Shown one piece after another: positions 49,307 through 61,221 of a stretch of 64,000 nucleotides of DNA (the stretch's first letter is position 1; each line of letters begins with the position of its first letter). Source of the stretch: Sipunculus nudus. Lineage: Eukaryota; Annelida; Sipuncula; Golfingiida; Sipunculidae. The stretch covers positions 14,794,058-14,858,057 of the forward strand of contig CM049310.1 in assembly GCA_026874595.1 (NCBI GenBank), in the 5' to 3' direction. The position numbers were made by a program, and so were the translations under genes. Under the pieces are notes generated by a model. That model searched no databases. It had not been told where the DNA came from and worked only from the letters and a program-made list of their open reading frames with translations.

Positions 49307-51862
49307 AAACAAGGCCTACAGGCCTAATGCAAACCTGTGCATTGGGAAATACACCAGATATAATGCTTCAATGCTGGACCATTACTTCTCATGTATATGC
49401 ATTGTTCTAAACATTTTGAATAGGAAACAATTACACAAACATCACTGCTGAAATTCTGGCATGGGTGTACACAAAACAAAAATGATTGTAGCTGGCACCA
49501 CCAGTCTTGTATACAACGACGCTATCAGAGATATATACATATGCCCAATTTCACACTGATATATCAAACCCCTCCTGAGAAATAAGCAGGGACACACACT
49601 GTGCAAACATTATTGTAGGTGGCACCACCAGTCTTGTATACGACAAAGCTATTTGATATGTATAAATATGCCTAATTTCAGGCTGATATATCAAATTCCT
49701 CTATAGAAATAAGCAAGCACATACATTGTGCAAAAGTCATTGTAGGTGGCGACACCTGTCTTGTGAACGAGAAAGCCATGAAAGACACATAAACAGGTCA
49801 AAATATCAGGCAAATACATCAAAATTACCTTGGGTCTGATGCATGGGGCTGACCCGGCTTAGGTGAGAAAGGCAGTTGCCCCGAGTGAACTGTGACAAAT
49901 TGCTGGCTCAGGCTACTGCACTGAGTGAACTCATGACCTTCACCTAGCTAGACTGAGTGAACTTTTGACCTGTACCTGGCTGCACTGAGCGAACTCTTGG
50001 CCTGTTGCATATTCTAACACAGTTGGCAGTCTGCCAAAGCTATAAATAGATCCAGGCTGAACTTTGGTGCAAAATCTGATGCAGTTGGCAGTCTACCAAC
50101 ACTATAAATAGGATGCAGCTACTGCACTGAGTGAACTTCTGACTTATACCTAGCTGCACTGAGTGAACTCTTGACCTGTTGCCTAATCTGATACAGTTGG
50201 CAGTCTGCCAAAGCTATAAATAGATCCAGTCTGACCTTTGGCCTGTTGCCAAATCTGAAATAGTAGCCACACCATTGCATAAGCTCATGGATTGGCTCCA
50301 CATGCAGCCCTGAGAGGCATGACACACATAAGGTGAACACATGGTGCCCATGAGGTGTTCACATGTCACCCATGGGGGGAGGGGATCACATGCCTTGTGC
50401 TTGGTTGCACTGATTGAACTCTTGACCTATATCTGGCTGCACTGAATGAACTCTTGATCTGTTGCCAAATCTGAAACAGTTGGCAGTTTCTCAACCTATT
50501 TAAAGATACAGACACAATCTTGGCCTGTTGTAAAAACTGTTTACACATACGGAAAGACTTTGGCTAAAATGCTTTTTTAAAGCTGACATATTCATAAACT
50601 TTTTATCAAAATTTCTAGAATAATAAAAAATGCAGTTCTATCATTGTTAAAGATCCAATAATTCTGCCAACAATTATTCAAGTAAACTTGAACAAAGGCC
50701 ACCTTAGAATAATTTTTGTGCCATGTTACAGAAGTTAAAATTGAAACAATAATTTTGTTGAAGAACATGTTGTTTTGCAGTACTCAGTTTGAAACACACA
50801 TAGTAATGGCCATACGACCAACTTAAGCTTTTCTGATATGATTGAAAGAACCATGTCCTAAGATAATTCTTTTGAAAAATTGAACGATTCAACTTGACAG
50901 TTTCATCATAAACATTTTAAGCTGAAAGAGGCTAAAATTATGAGGTTTTTGCCCATAAAAAACAGGTCAATGTAGGTGGCGCCACAAAATCTGCAATTTC
51001 AAATATGAGTCATGTGACCAACATTTGTACAATACTTGGTAATGCCAGCTTCTGTTATTTCTGAGATTACTATGTCAGTATGCTTACTTGGCCAAATGAC
51101 TTCAAATTTGTGTAACTCCACTAAAATTCATCAAATGCAAACCATTTGAACAAACTTGAGAGGGCTTGCCTCTGGGATCATTTCTGTAAAATATTGAACA
51201 ATTTGGTTGGACCGTTTACAAGAAGAAGACTTTTAAAGGTTTTTCAACTTTTTCCCTATAAAATCTAAGTAAATGCAGATAGCAAAAAAAATAAGCTGAA
51301 TCCCACAATATTTGATATGCGACAGATTATTGCATAAAATCTGGGGATGGTAGCTCCTGCTATTCCTGAAAATTTATGGGTTAATGTACAGATGACCCCC
51401 GTTCAAAAAAGGTCAATGCAGGTGGCGCCACAAATACCTGAATTATATATGAATCATGTGACCAACACTGGCATAAAATTTGGTGATGATAGCTCTGGCC
51501 GTTTCTGAGATTGTCATTTTAGTATGCTTTTTAGGACAGATGACAAGCTTCAACTTCCTGTAACTCAGCTAAATCCACAGAACTTAAACCATTCAAACAA
51601 ACTTGAGAGAGACGGTATAAAAGATTATTTCTGTGAAATATTGAACAATTTGGCTTGACCATTTCGGGGGAGAAGATTTTTAAAGGTTTTTTAGCTTTTT
51701 CTCTATAAAATCTAAGAAAAACGCAGTTTTTCAGATGGCTAATTTTTTTCATTAAATTTCATGATGCTAGCTCCAGTTGGTTTCAAAATAGTATGGGTTA
51801 ACCTACAGACGACGGATGAGGGACTGTGCCACACCATAACATTAGCTCACAGGTTCACTAAA
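49307..51862 (+). mobile_element. Helitron-like element, best-preserved full copy
   Basis: 5' end ACAAGGCCTacAGGCCTAATGcaaacctgtgcattggg. Next come modules with ggtggcaccaccagtcttgtatac (49620), tRNA-unlike gcactgagtgaact blocks (49910-50480), then 300-bp modules with ggtggcgccac at 50975 and 51421 and repeated ctgtnaaatattgaacaatttgg. 3' end cagacgacggatgagggactgtgccacaccataacattagctcacaggttcaCTAA at about 51862. The same parts occur in reverse in 15826-18338. Confidence 0.75.
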
Positions 51863-52249
51863 AATTACTACATATGCATATTGAATGCAAAATTATAATA
51901 CAGATACATCTCACTGATGGCAAAATCTTGTATTAAGTGGAGTATGGATACCAATTATTTACAATCCATGTACAGCCGTCTTTATATATCCACAGACAGC
52001 TGTATACCTGTGATTGTAAACATTGCCTGGCATGAGGAATATCTAAAATCATAAATCTACATTTTTAAAAGCTTTTAAAAATCATTCTTGTCAATATTAA
52101 CCAGAGATAACCTGAAATCTAAATGTCTGGAGGCATGATGTAACAGATGCTGATAAACTGGTTCCAGGCTAGATGTATCTGCTTCACACAGCTAACATAT
52201 ATATATATATATTTGACTCAATTCAAACTTTATTATTCAGCCAAAATTC

Positions 52250-54912
52250 ATTCTTTGGAACCATAAAAGACAACTAGATATTTCTTGGCACCGCAGACAA
52301 TTAATTCCCCCCCCCCCCTTTAAGAATAGGCCCCCCATCTTCAGCAACAATTAATTTCAGACCACACTCATAGAAAAGGTCACTCTCATAGAAAGGGTCA
52401 TGACCCTAATTTCAATATACATGATCTCCTAACCCATGGTATGTATATGCATAATATGAAAGAAATCTGTCCATCAGTTTTTGACTTATAATGCTCACAG
52501 TCCTGTTAAGTGGCAATGATGGGGTATTAAACGGCACGAAAACAAGTAAAAAAATAACAGGTGGCGCTATCAGTTTCCGGTACATGACAACACTATCCAA
52601 GATCTTTGGTCAAGTTGATTTTTGGACCAATCAATGCATCCCTTATTGAGATATTAATGATTTTGTGTGATTTTCACCATATATGGAAATATTCAAGGTC
52701 AAGGCCACTCCCACAGGAAAGGTCATGACCCCAATTTAAATGAACATCATCCCATAACCCATATCTATGTATATGCATAATATGAAAGAAATCTGTTCAT
52801 TAGTTTTTGACTTATAATGCTTACAGTACTGTCAAGTAGCAATTTTGGGGGTATTAAACGTCCGAAAACAAGTAAAGAACTAGAATAAGGGTAGTCGACA
52901 AGCGACAACGTGTATCTGCCTAAATCAGAGTGGAACGGGTGAAGTGAGGCATGGATTAAGTGGCAAGGGGAAATAGAGTGAAGTGTTGCATATTAGCATG
53001 GATGTCTGCAGCCAAATTGTGTATGAAGGTTGCCCCCCCTACCACAAAATCCAGAAAGCCGTCCCAGTTGTATACATATGCAAAACTTAAGGCAGATAAG
53101 TCAAACCACTACATGTATATGAGTGATTTTAGCCCGTGGTAGACAATCAGATGGACGCTGAGCAAAAATTGTTGCAGGTGACGGCACCAGTTTTGCGTAT
53201 GATAAAGAGCTATGTGAGAACTGTACACATGCAAAACTTTGGCCCAATCGGTCAAACGGTTCCCAAGATATGAGCTTGGATGTCTGCAGCATTAACGTGA
53301 ATGTAGGTGGAGCCACCTGTCATAAAATCAGAAAAGCTATCCAGGATGTATACGCATGCCGAATTTCAGGTGAATTAGTCAAGTCACTGCAGAGATATGA
53401 GTGATTTTCACCCAAGGCAGACAAACAGATGGACACTGTGCAAACATGGTTGCAGGTGGTGCCACCATTTTTTGTGTATGTTATAAAGCTCTCCAAGGGC
53501 TACATTTGTGCAAAAAAATTATCCTGATCGGTCAAACGGTTCCCGAGATATGAGCTTGGACGTCTGCAGCGTAAATGTGAATGTAGTAGGCGCCACCTGT
53601 CACAAAATCAGTAAAAGCTATCCAGGATGTATACGCATGCCAAATTTCAGGTGAATTAGTCAAGTCACTGCAGAGATATGAGTGATTTTAACCGAAGGCT
53701 GACGAACAGATGGACACTGTGCAAACATGGTCGCAGGTGGCGCCACCATTTTTTGTGTATGTTATAAAGCTCTCCAAGGGCTACATTTGTGCAAAAAAAT
53801 TATCCTGATCGGTCAAACGGTTCCCGAGATATGAGCTTGGACGTCTGCAGCGTAAACGTGAATGTAGGTGGCGCCACCTGTCACAAAATCAGTAAAAGCT
53901 ATCCAGGATGTATACGCATGCCAAATTTCAGGTGAATTAGTCAAGTCACTGCAGAGATATGAGTGATTTTAACCCAAGGCTGACGAACAGATGGACACTG
54001 TGCAAACATGGTTGCAGGTGGCGCCACCATTTTTTGTGTATGTTATAAAGCTCTCCAAGGGCTACATTTGTGCAAAAAAATTTTCCTGATCGGTCAAACG
54101 GTTCTCGAGATATGAGCTTGGATGTCTGCAGCGTAAACGTGAATGTAGGTGGCGCCACCTGTCACAAAATCAGAAAAGCTATCCAGGATGTATACGCATG
54201 CCAAATTTCAGGTGAATTAGTCAAGTCACTGCAGAAATATGAGTGATTTTAACCCAAGGCAGACGAACAGATGGACACTGTGCAAACATGGTTGCAGGTG
54301 GTGCCACCATTTTTTGTGTATGTTATAAAGCTCTCCAAGGGCTACATTTGTGCAAAAAAAATTTCCTGATCCGTCAAACGGTTCCCGAGATATGTGGGTT
54401 TATGTGTGGAAACAGACGCACAAATGGACGCAGAGCGCAGAGGAAAGGTCAGAGGTCAAAACAAAATGGGGGCGCAGCAGTTCACATGTGACCCGAACAT
54501 AATCCCGGGTTTCGTAAAATTCCGCCCAGCGGTTACGGAGGAGTTCTCCGGAAACCTACGCGGCGGCAGCGGCGTGCAGCTGAAAACATAGTATCCGCAA
54601 AACTCTGTTTTGGAGGATACAATAATAGGTGGCGCCAAACCATGCAAGATTTCTTGAGATATTTAAGAATTTGTGTGATTTTCCCCAAAATTTTACTTTT
54701 TCAAGGTCAAGGACACTCTCCTAGTCAAGGTCATGACCTCATTTTAAATAGGCGTTGTCCTCTGACCCATATCTAAACATATATAAAGTTTGGTAAAGAT
54801 CCGTGAAATATTTTTTGAGTTATCGTGCAAACAAGATTTATATGCAGCGGCGGCAGCGGCGGCGGGACCGGTATGAAAACATAGTATCCCCCGAATTTGT
54901 CTGGGGATACAA
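52250..54912 (+). mobile_element. Composite repeat: AGGTCA-type element around a 280-bp palindrome array
   Basis: 52250-52880 matches 20036-20480 inverted. From about 52880 to 54480 a different, H-type array takes over: a 280-bp unit with two palindromes each, perfect GGTGGCGCCACC at 53736, 53867, 54017 and 54148, near-perfect at 53456, 53588 and 54299. It ends in GC-rich 54486-54590 and hairpin GTATCC...GGATAC (54590-54620), then another short copy ending in an 8-bp stem GTATCCCC...GGGGATAC at 54884-54910. The junctions suggest nested insertion. Confidence 0.65.
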
Positions 54913-55009
54913 TTATTATAAGATTTATTCAGGGGATTGTTATTGTAAAATATTTAACAAACTGGCCTCAGTGGCGTCAGTCAAAAAACGTTTTGCAGGT
55001 TTATAACTC

Positions 55010-55290
55010 ATATGGGGAAATACAGCAAAATGGCTAAGTTAAGCTTCCAATAACTCAGCCAAAAATCACTGAACCAAAACCATTTGAACAAACTTGAATT
55101 ATCAACATCTAAGGAGATTTAAGAATTTGGCCCAGTGGTTCTTGAGAAGAAGATCTTTGTAGCCACTAAGCTAAAATGGGCTGTTATGGCATATGACTAA
55201 ATTCAGCTTTCCATAACTCAGCCAAAAGTCACTGAACTGAGACCATTTGAACAAACTTCAGGAATCACTACCAGTCTCAGTACCTCACAT
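55010..55290 (+). repeat. Fragment of the 300-bp Helitron-like module
   Basis: Two copies of aactcagccaaaaatcactga...accatttgaacaaactt, the same module as in 16050-16300 inverted. Confidence 0.6.
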
Positions 55291-56050
55291 ATGGCTGTTT
55301 AATACCTTGTTATGGCTCTATGTGTTGAGAAACATAGTCCACGTGACTGTTCACCATAACAGGGCTGCTTGACCAGAGTTTTTTTTTAGATGCAACAGGT
55401 GGTGTTTTAGACCCACTTGTGGGTCTGTTGTAAACACAGAGCCACAGGTCCCTGCCTTCATTTGTCTAGCGGACAGGAGCACATGCACCTGACGATGTTG
55501 AACCCACTTTGAGGACATTTAGCCTGTGGTTAAGCCCCGGATAATTGGCTGGTGATTGTTTCAGGCTAGTTGTGTGCACTGCACTTGTTACATCATCACT
55601 GCCAACCTACTGGCGAACCAAGCTGAAATGTGATACATGCGCCTGGCCAGCTGAAACAATCAAGTGTGTTACCTTGGTAACAAGGCTGCCTGAAACCAGT
55701 GGCCATGTGTACCAGAGTGGTCCAGTTACAGGACACTCACACCATGCACCAGTGATGATGTAACACATGCATGAAACTGCTGCTTGAAACAATTGCACAG
55801 GGCACTGGGATAGGCACCCAACATCTACTCCTGTCCGCTAGATAAATGAAGGCAGGGACCTGTGGCTTTGTGTTTACAACAGAGCCACAACTAGGTCGAG
55901 CAGTGTTTCAGCCACTGGAACTTGTATTACATTTTTATTGGGAAATTCAGTCAGGGAATTTCCTGATTGACACATGTTGTGGCTCCACCTAGCTCTAGCT
56001 CCTGTGCTCTCTTACTACACTACTTTGTGTGAGAACCCTAGGAGCCCCCA
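55291..56050 (-). mobile_element. MITE copy of the TTAA family, interrupted
   Basis: 55300-55420 (accttgttatgg, catagtccacgtgactgttcaccataacagggctgcttgaccagag) and 55890-56000 (ttgtattacatttttattgg, cctgattgacacatgttgtggctcc) are the two parts of the MITE seen at 36640-36989. They are split by the foldback element at 55424-55883. Confidence 0.6.
55424..55883. mobile_element. Foldback element with 56-bp terminal inverted repeats
   Basis: 55424-55479 and 55828-55883 are inverted copies differing at about two of 56 positions (tctgttgtaaacacagagcc...gcggacaggag). Pairing continues inside: ttgttacatcatcactg at about 55584 with cagtgatgatgtaaca at about 55751, and gattgtttcaggc with gcttgaaacaat. 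The whole 460 bp can fold back. No coding frame. Confidence 0.9.
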
Positions 56051-56154
56051 CCTTAAGCTTATTTTTCCTGTTAAAATAGTAAATGGTTTCCCATTTTCGC
56101 AACAGGTGGCACTTCAATCGCAGATATAAATGAAAAAAACTTGCTCCTGCTGGT

Positions 56155-56250
56155 ATCTCGTCTTCAGGGCTCACTTAGTAGCGTGTAGGGGTCCTAGTCT
56201 ACAGATCGTAGGTTCATTTCCTGATTCAGGCAACTTCTGATGTTTAATAG
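56155..56250 (+). mobile_element. Possible tRNA-derived SINE
   Basis: gggctcacttagtagcgtg (box A-like) and gatcgtaggttcatttcctgattc (box B-like) at tRNA spacing, upstream of the GOLGA2-like gene. Confidence 0.45.
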
Positions 56251-57639
56251 TTTATGTTAGAAGAGTTTAGTGTAGGGACATCTACAGGGAAAAGTAGGAG
56301 TTAAAATAGGGAATGAGAGGAGACAGTTTTATAAATTATATTTTCCTCAATAGAAGCGAAGCCCGCGTTCTATAGTGGCTCCTAAATTAATTCATCATAT
56401 TCACTTTCTGACATTATCCTTGGGAGTAAACCCAGTAGGCACTTTTAGTTATAGTGCCATTAGTGGTACAATTATTATTATAGAACAGGTGCCACCTTTT
56501 CTATACCACTATAACTTAATTTATAACTCGCATTTATACGATTTAGAATGTTACCTTTCTAATGCAAAAGTATGTTGCACTTGTGAAAATCCTCGAGGAT
56601 GTCAAGCTATATAACTGTCACCCTCAATACCGATCATTGGATCATTAAATCTCCTGAAACTACTTTGTGACAGCAACCATATGATTGTGAGCGATATTGG
56701 AGAAGTTTTGATGATCCGGTGTAGTGTAAAATTGACATTCCATAAATAATTAACTCATGCCGTGGAATTATTATTTTATTTCTTCCTCTTGATCAAATAA
56801 CAAATATTTCGAGTTCGTATACATAAATTAAAGGATATATCGTTCTACAATAAATTTAGAAGGCATATTTTCTATCTAAATGTTGACAATAAATAATCCT
56901 CGGTTAATTTAGTGCGGGATTATTTTGTTAGTCGTGTCAGTGCGAGAACAGAGTAGTATCCTCAATTTTCGATCATTATCAAATGATGACGTGAGAAAGA
57001 TCAGTTTTGTGTGTGTATACATTGTATTTTATAACCCACATATTGTGATATACCAGTACCACATACTACAAATGTATCTCTAACAGTTAATATATCACAT
57101 GTGAAAAGAAATGTAATTGACATATATATAGTCATATTACTACTGTAGTGGTATGATATATAATATAGATTCATCGGATGTGAGCCAAATTTTTTTCATT
57201 TACTTAATTTCAATTCAATTTAAGGCAGAAACAACATATATATGCAGATGGCGTGATATTTTGATTTAACACATCTTTTAAGATAGATATTCAGGAAGAT
57301 AAAACCTTTTATTTGAACCTTCCTGCGATTTTATTATTTTATATAAAAAAATATATTGTTAAAATACATTTGATTTTCATTTACAGTATAGGCCTACATA
57401 GCTATGTTGAATATCAATATTTCACCTAAATGTGTTGTTTTTAATTAAATTTGGCCATGTTTTGTATCACTTATTCGGTGTTTATTGGGGTGGGTGGGGG
57501 GGTCATAATCTTATCATGACCCCTTGGTGACATTGGCATCAGGGTCACCCGAGTCACGCAAATATTGCCTACATAAAAGTAATAAACAATTTTCCCGCTA
57601 GATGTCGCTGTATGAATGATTATGATCGATTTAACATGA
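56251..57639. other. Upstream region of the GOLGA2-like gene
   Basis: AT-rich, no coding exon seen. The promoter and 5' UTR of the GOLGA2-like gene should lie here; no TATA box or CpG-rich block stands out. Confidence 0.35.
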
Positions 57640-57680
57640 GATAACTCACATCTTTAAATGGTAAATATGGCGGATGTGAA
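57640..57680 (+). promoter_or_regulatory. Start-codon context with YY1-like site
   Basis: AATATGGCGGATG around 57665 overlaps the start codon and resembles the YY1/initiator motif AANATGGCGG seen in many metazoan housekeeping genes. No TATA box was recognised just upstream. Functional use is inference. Confidence 0.35.
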
Positions 57681-57714
57681 TCGCAAGGAAAAGCTGGCTG
57701 CTGCCAGAAAGAAG
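57667..57714 (+). CDS. GOLGA2: First coding exon of a golgin A2 (GM130)-like gene
   Basis: ATG GCG, preceded by A at -3 and followed by G at +4, then 16 codons MADVNRKEKLAAARKK and donor AAG|gtaata. GM130 starts with a short exon of the form (S)RxxKLAAAKKKLREYQQRN, and KLAAARKK ending at a phase-0 donor fits. GM130 is a cis-Golgi tether that binds p115 through this basic N-terminus. An in-frame ATG at 57658 has a weaker context. No second exon was found before 64000, so the intron runs out of the window. Only 16 residues support the name; another protein with a K/A-rich start is possible. Confidence 0.6.
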
Positions 57715-59530
57715 GTAATATATGATATATTTTGTTACATTTCAGTCATAACAAGTGTTCAGAAACTTTACAAGGTTATAGGAAACATTAAGTGTGCTCT
57801 CTACCCCATAATTACCCAAACAACTGCCAATGTGGCGTTTGTTTACGTGTAGGCACGGTGGTTGGCACCCGGGTGGCCACCGAACTTGTCAGATGGGTCA
57901 ACGGACCCTCCCTCTTCTGTCAACGGTTAGATGTCACGAAACGACCAAGTTGTTATCACGCATTCTTTCATCTCAAACCCTCAGCAGATTGAATATCATC
58001 CTTTTCTAAATACTTATTACATTATTTACGACTGACCAAATGGTATTACCGTCTGTTTCCTGTTGACCTATAAACACGACGTGATTGGCATGATGGTCAT
58101 GAATAATCATGTTTAAAATCCAGTGTGGTTCCCTATCATAAGTTAACATCGCTAATCTCTGAATATTAAATGTCATGTAACTGGTGTTACATTTGACATA
58201 TCGAAGTTGAATATATGTGAAGGTTAACATTGACTATGGGTTTTTCTTATTATTAAAGTTTGAATTTTATATTGTGGATTTGTGTGTAAATGAATATGTG
58301 TTTGAAGAGATATTTTAATATTTTTTATAAAGGTCTTTTCTTTTATAGTCCATTTCACAACCTGCTGTCCACCTGTTTTTTGTAGATGATTTTCTCAAAA
58401 GTTTATATTTTTTAATAATGCCCAAGAAAATAAAATATGGAAGTGACAGCCTAATATGGCAATTAACAATTTTACAATAAATCCACCGTTTATGTTTCAC
58501 AACATTTTAATCTCTTCACCATGATCTGGCAGATATGATGTTTCCCTCCATAAGTAGCCATCTTTATTTTAGCTGGTTATATTTTTTAGAGTGTTTACAT
58601 GAGATCATCCAATCAGCAGCTGTCAGTTGAGGCTGTTTTTGCATGTGATCAATGACCTTGACCGCCATAAATCGGTCTGATATGTTGTAAAATGAAGACT
58701 GATTTCTCTTTTTTTTTAAATAATTCTGTTTCTTAAATACGGTGTAAGGTAGGTATTTATTTACCTTGTTGAAAACTAGGTCCTTTAATCCTCTACTCTC
58801 CACTATTATTGTTTCCCTTGAAATGTAACTAATAAAAAATTTCATAGCAAAAAAACAGGTGGACATGAGGGGATGAAACAGACTATAATATAGTTACATT
58901 ATTTGGCTCTGAACTCGAGGGGTTAAAACAGCAACTGTATATTTTGGTTTTAAAAAATATTGATTCAGTGCCCAATTGGCATCTACTATTCTGTACTAAA
59001 AATAATATATTAATATTTTGTCATTCGAAAGAGTTATAAAGGAAAATTAAGCGTCATTTCTTGGCTTATTTTCTTGACATGACACCGTCACCATTGACAA
59101 ATATGCAAATATATTCATCATTAACATACATGGTTCAGATAGAACACTTAGTGAACCCGCATTTCCCCCCCCCCCCACATTATGTGGGGTCAATCTTATT
59201 TAATATAAATAATATGAAATAGTATTTTTAAAATAATATACAGTAAAAAATTAGCGTCATTTAATTACTTATTTTTCTGGACTTGCACAACATCATGGAC
59301 AAAAAAATACCAAAAGCAGGTTTACTTTGGACAGAATAAATGTGGGTTAACAGATGGATATATTCAAATCCTTAGAAATTGAAATGTAGGTTAACTAGTT
59401 GAATGTTTATTATGCATTGAACCCACATTTTTCACTGTCACTGAAAAGAAAATTCATTCTGCTACTCTTCAGATGAGTCACAAGCTATCCCATGCAATTT
59501 GTCTCAGGTATTATCAATCACTTGTGTCTG
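57715..59530 (+). other. Start of intron 1 of the GOLGA2-like gene, no feature seen
   Basis: AT-rich sequence with a poly-C run at about 59165. I see no exon and no clear repeat boundary. Confidence 0.4.
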
Positions 59531-60572
59531 AACCAGGAAACTTTCTGGTAGGGCTGGGGCCAGGTACCTGTACCTAGTTACACATTTCAGAGTACCTTTA
59601 CCTGTAGTTTACTTGGCTGTCATGAATCAGAAGTACCTGTACATGGAACTTAAGTACCTGTATAAGGTACTCCAGGTATAAGTAGGCTATGGGTAATGGA
59701 CATCAAGCTTTGGTCAAATTATATGTACAAACCTGTCACCCCTGTGTTTGCGGTTACCTAACCCTGGCCAAGCTTGCATCTCTATATCCTTTGATGCTGA
59801 GTGGACTAGCTGGGCTGGTGACATGCTGAATAACCCCCAGCCCCCACACAGGAAGTTCATTGTGGCATTATCAGTTCAGGGCCACCCCGAAATGTTATTA
59901 ATAGGGTTGCTCACATGCCCAGGTAGATAATTGTTGTCTAGTGTACACAAGAGCACCTGTGAGGAGTAAATGAAGAACTAAAGGAAATACATGTTATATC
60001 TCAAAAGAATATTTGCAAAACAGAACTCTCCACAACAGCTAAAAGAGGAAACCCCCATGTGTAACAGAAAGCTCTTCTCTGTTTTAGATCAAATTCAGTT
60101 ACTCAGAATGCATGATTCTTAAATATTCCTCCAGTAATATTTAATGTTTTATATGGATATAAGACTTATATTTAAATATATAAATAAAAATTTTATACTT
60201 CATTAATAAAAATTTTATAAAATTTATCAATTCTGATATTTTCAGTGTTAATTAAGACCTGCCTTCATATATATATAGCTGTCATACAATTTTTCTTGAA
60301 GACACATAGAGGGGTTCTCTAATACATTATTAGGGCCACGCTTGACAAGCTGTGCCCTATAGTGATCACTGTGTCAGTCCATACTTCGTCCTTCCGTCAG
60401 TGACACTTTCTTTAGGGCATGATAATTCAACAACAACATACTTCAGATTTTCCAAATTCACAGGGATGATTGGTACATATAAAGGCCCCAGACCTATTAA
60501 ATTACAGACCTGTTGGAATTCCAATATGGCCGCCACAGCCCAATTGCTGATTTTCTTTCGTGCCTTCTTTAA

Positions 60573-61079
60573 AGGGGCCCAATCACCTATAAAGCATGTT
60601 GAGATAACACGAAAAATAGTTTCTTCCCTTTAAAATAAATCTGTACCTGCTAAACAGTGCCTTGAAACCGTTTGCTTACTCCTGTAAAACAGTGTTGAAA
60701 ACAGTGGACTGGGCGCGATGGCAGGTGTAAACATAAACACAATGCGTGGGGCCATGTGCAGCGCGGAGCCTCAACACGTGTCAATCAGAAGATGCCCTCA
60801 CTGACTTGGCCAAAAAAATATAATACATGTTCCCCATGGCTGAAAAACTGCGTGTTGCCCCTATTAATCGGAACTCTGGTCACGCAGCCTTGTTATGGTA
60901 AACAAACACACGTGGACTGTGTTTACCAACACGCACGTTCATAACAAGGTGTTAAACAGTCGTATGCGAGGAAATGAGACTGTGTGCTGAGATGGTTCTG
61001 CTGGGAAATCTTTGTATAAAGCAAAACTGAACTGATAGTGTGAAAGAATAGGCATAATATTGATCCTGATTATGTCCCT
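60573..61079. mobile_element. TTAA-flanked MITE, 507 bp (piggyBac-like signature)
   Basis: Flanked by TTAA at 60569-60572 and 61080-61083. Ends AGGGGCCCAATCA and (inverted) AGGGACATAATCA match at 10 of 13 positions. No coding frame. TTAA target duplication with AGGG/CCCT ends is typical of piggyBac-class MITEs. It sits inside a Helitron-like unit; relatives at 36640-36989 and 55291-56050. Confidence 0.75.
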
Positions 61080-61221
61080 TTAACATGTGATAACTCATCA
61101 AGAACATACTTCAGCTTTCCCAAATTCCCAGGGATGATTGGTACATATGAGGGCTCCAGATCTATTGAATTACAGACCGGTCAGAATTCCAGTATTGTGG
61201 CCACAGACCAATCGCTGATTT

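Noticed and set aside
50119-50548. Open frames on the minus strand sharing QIWQQIKSSFSAARYRS with one at 17406-17624
   Set aside because: The shared protein comes from copies of the same non-coding repeat module read in the same frame; stops break other copies.
47600-57666. Shared bidirectional promoter for METTL13 and the GOLGA2-like gene
   Set aside because: The start codons are 10 kb apart with mobile elements between; no 5' exon evidence links them.
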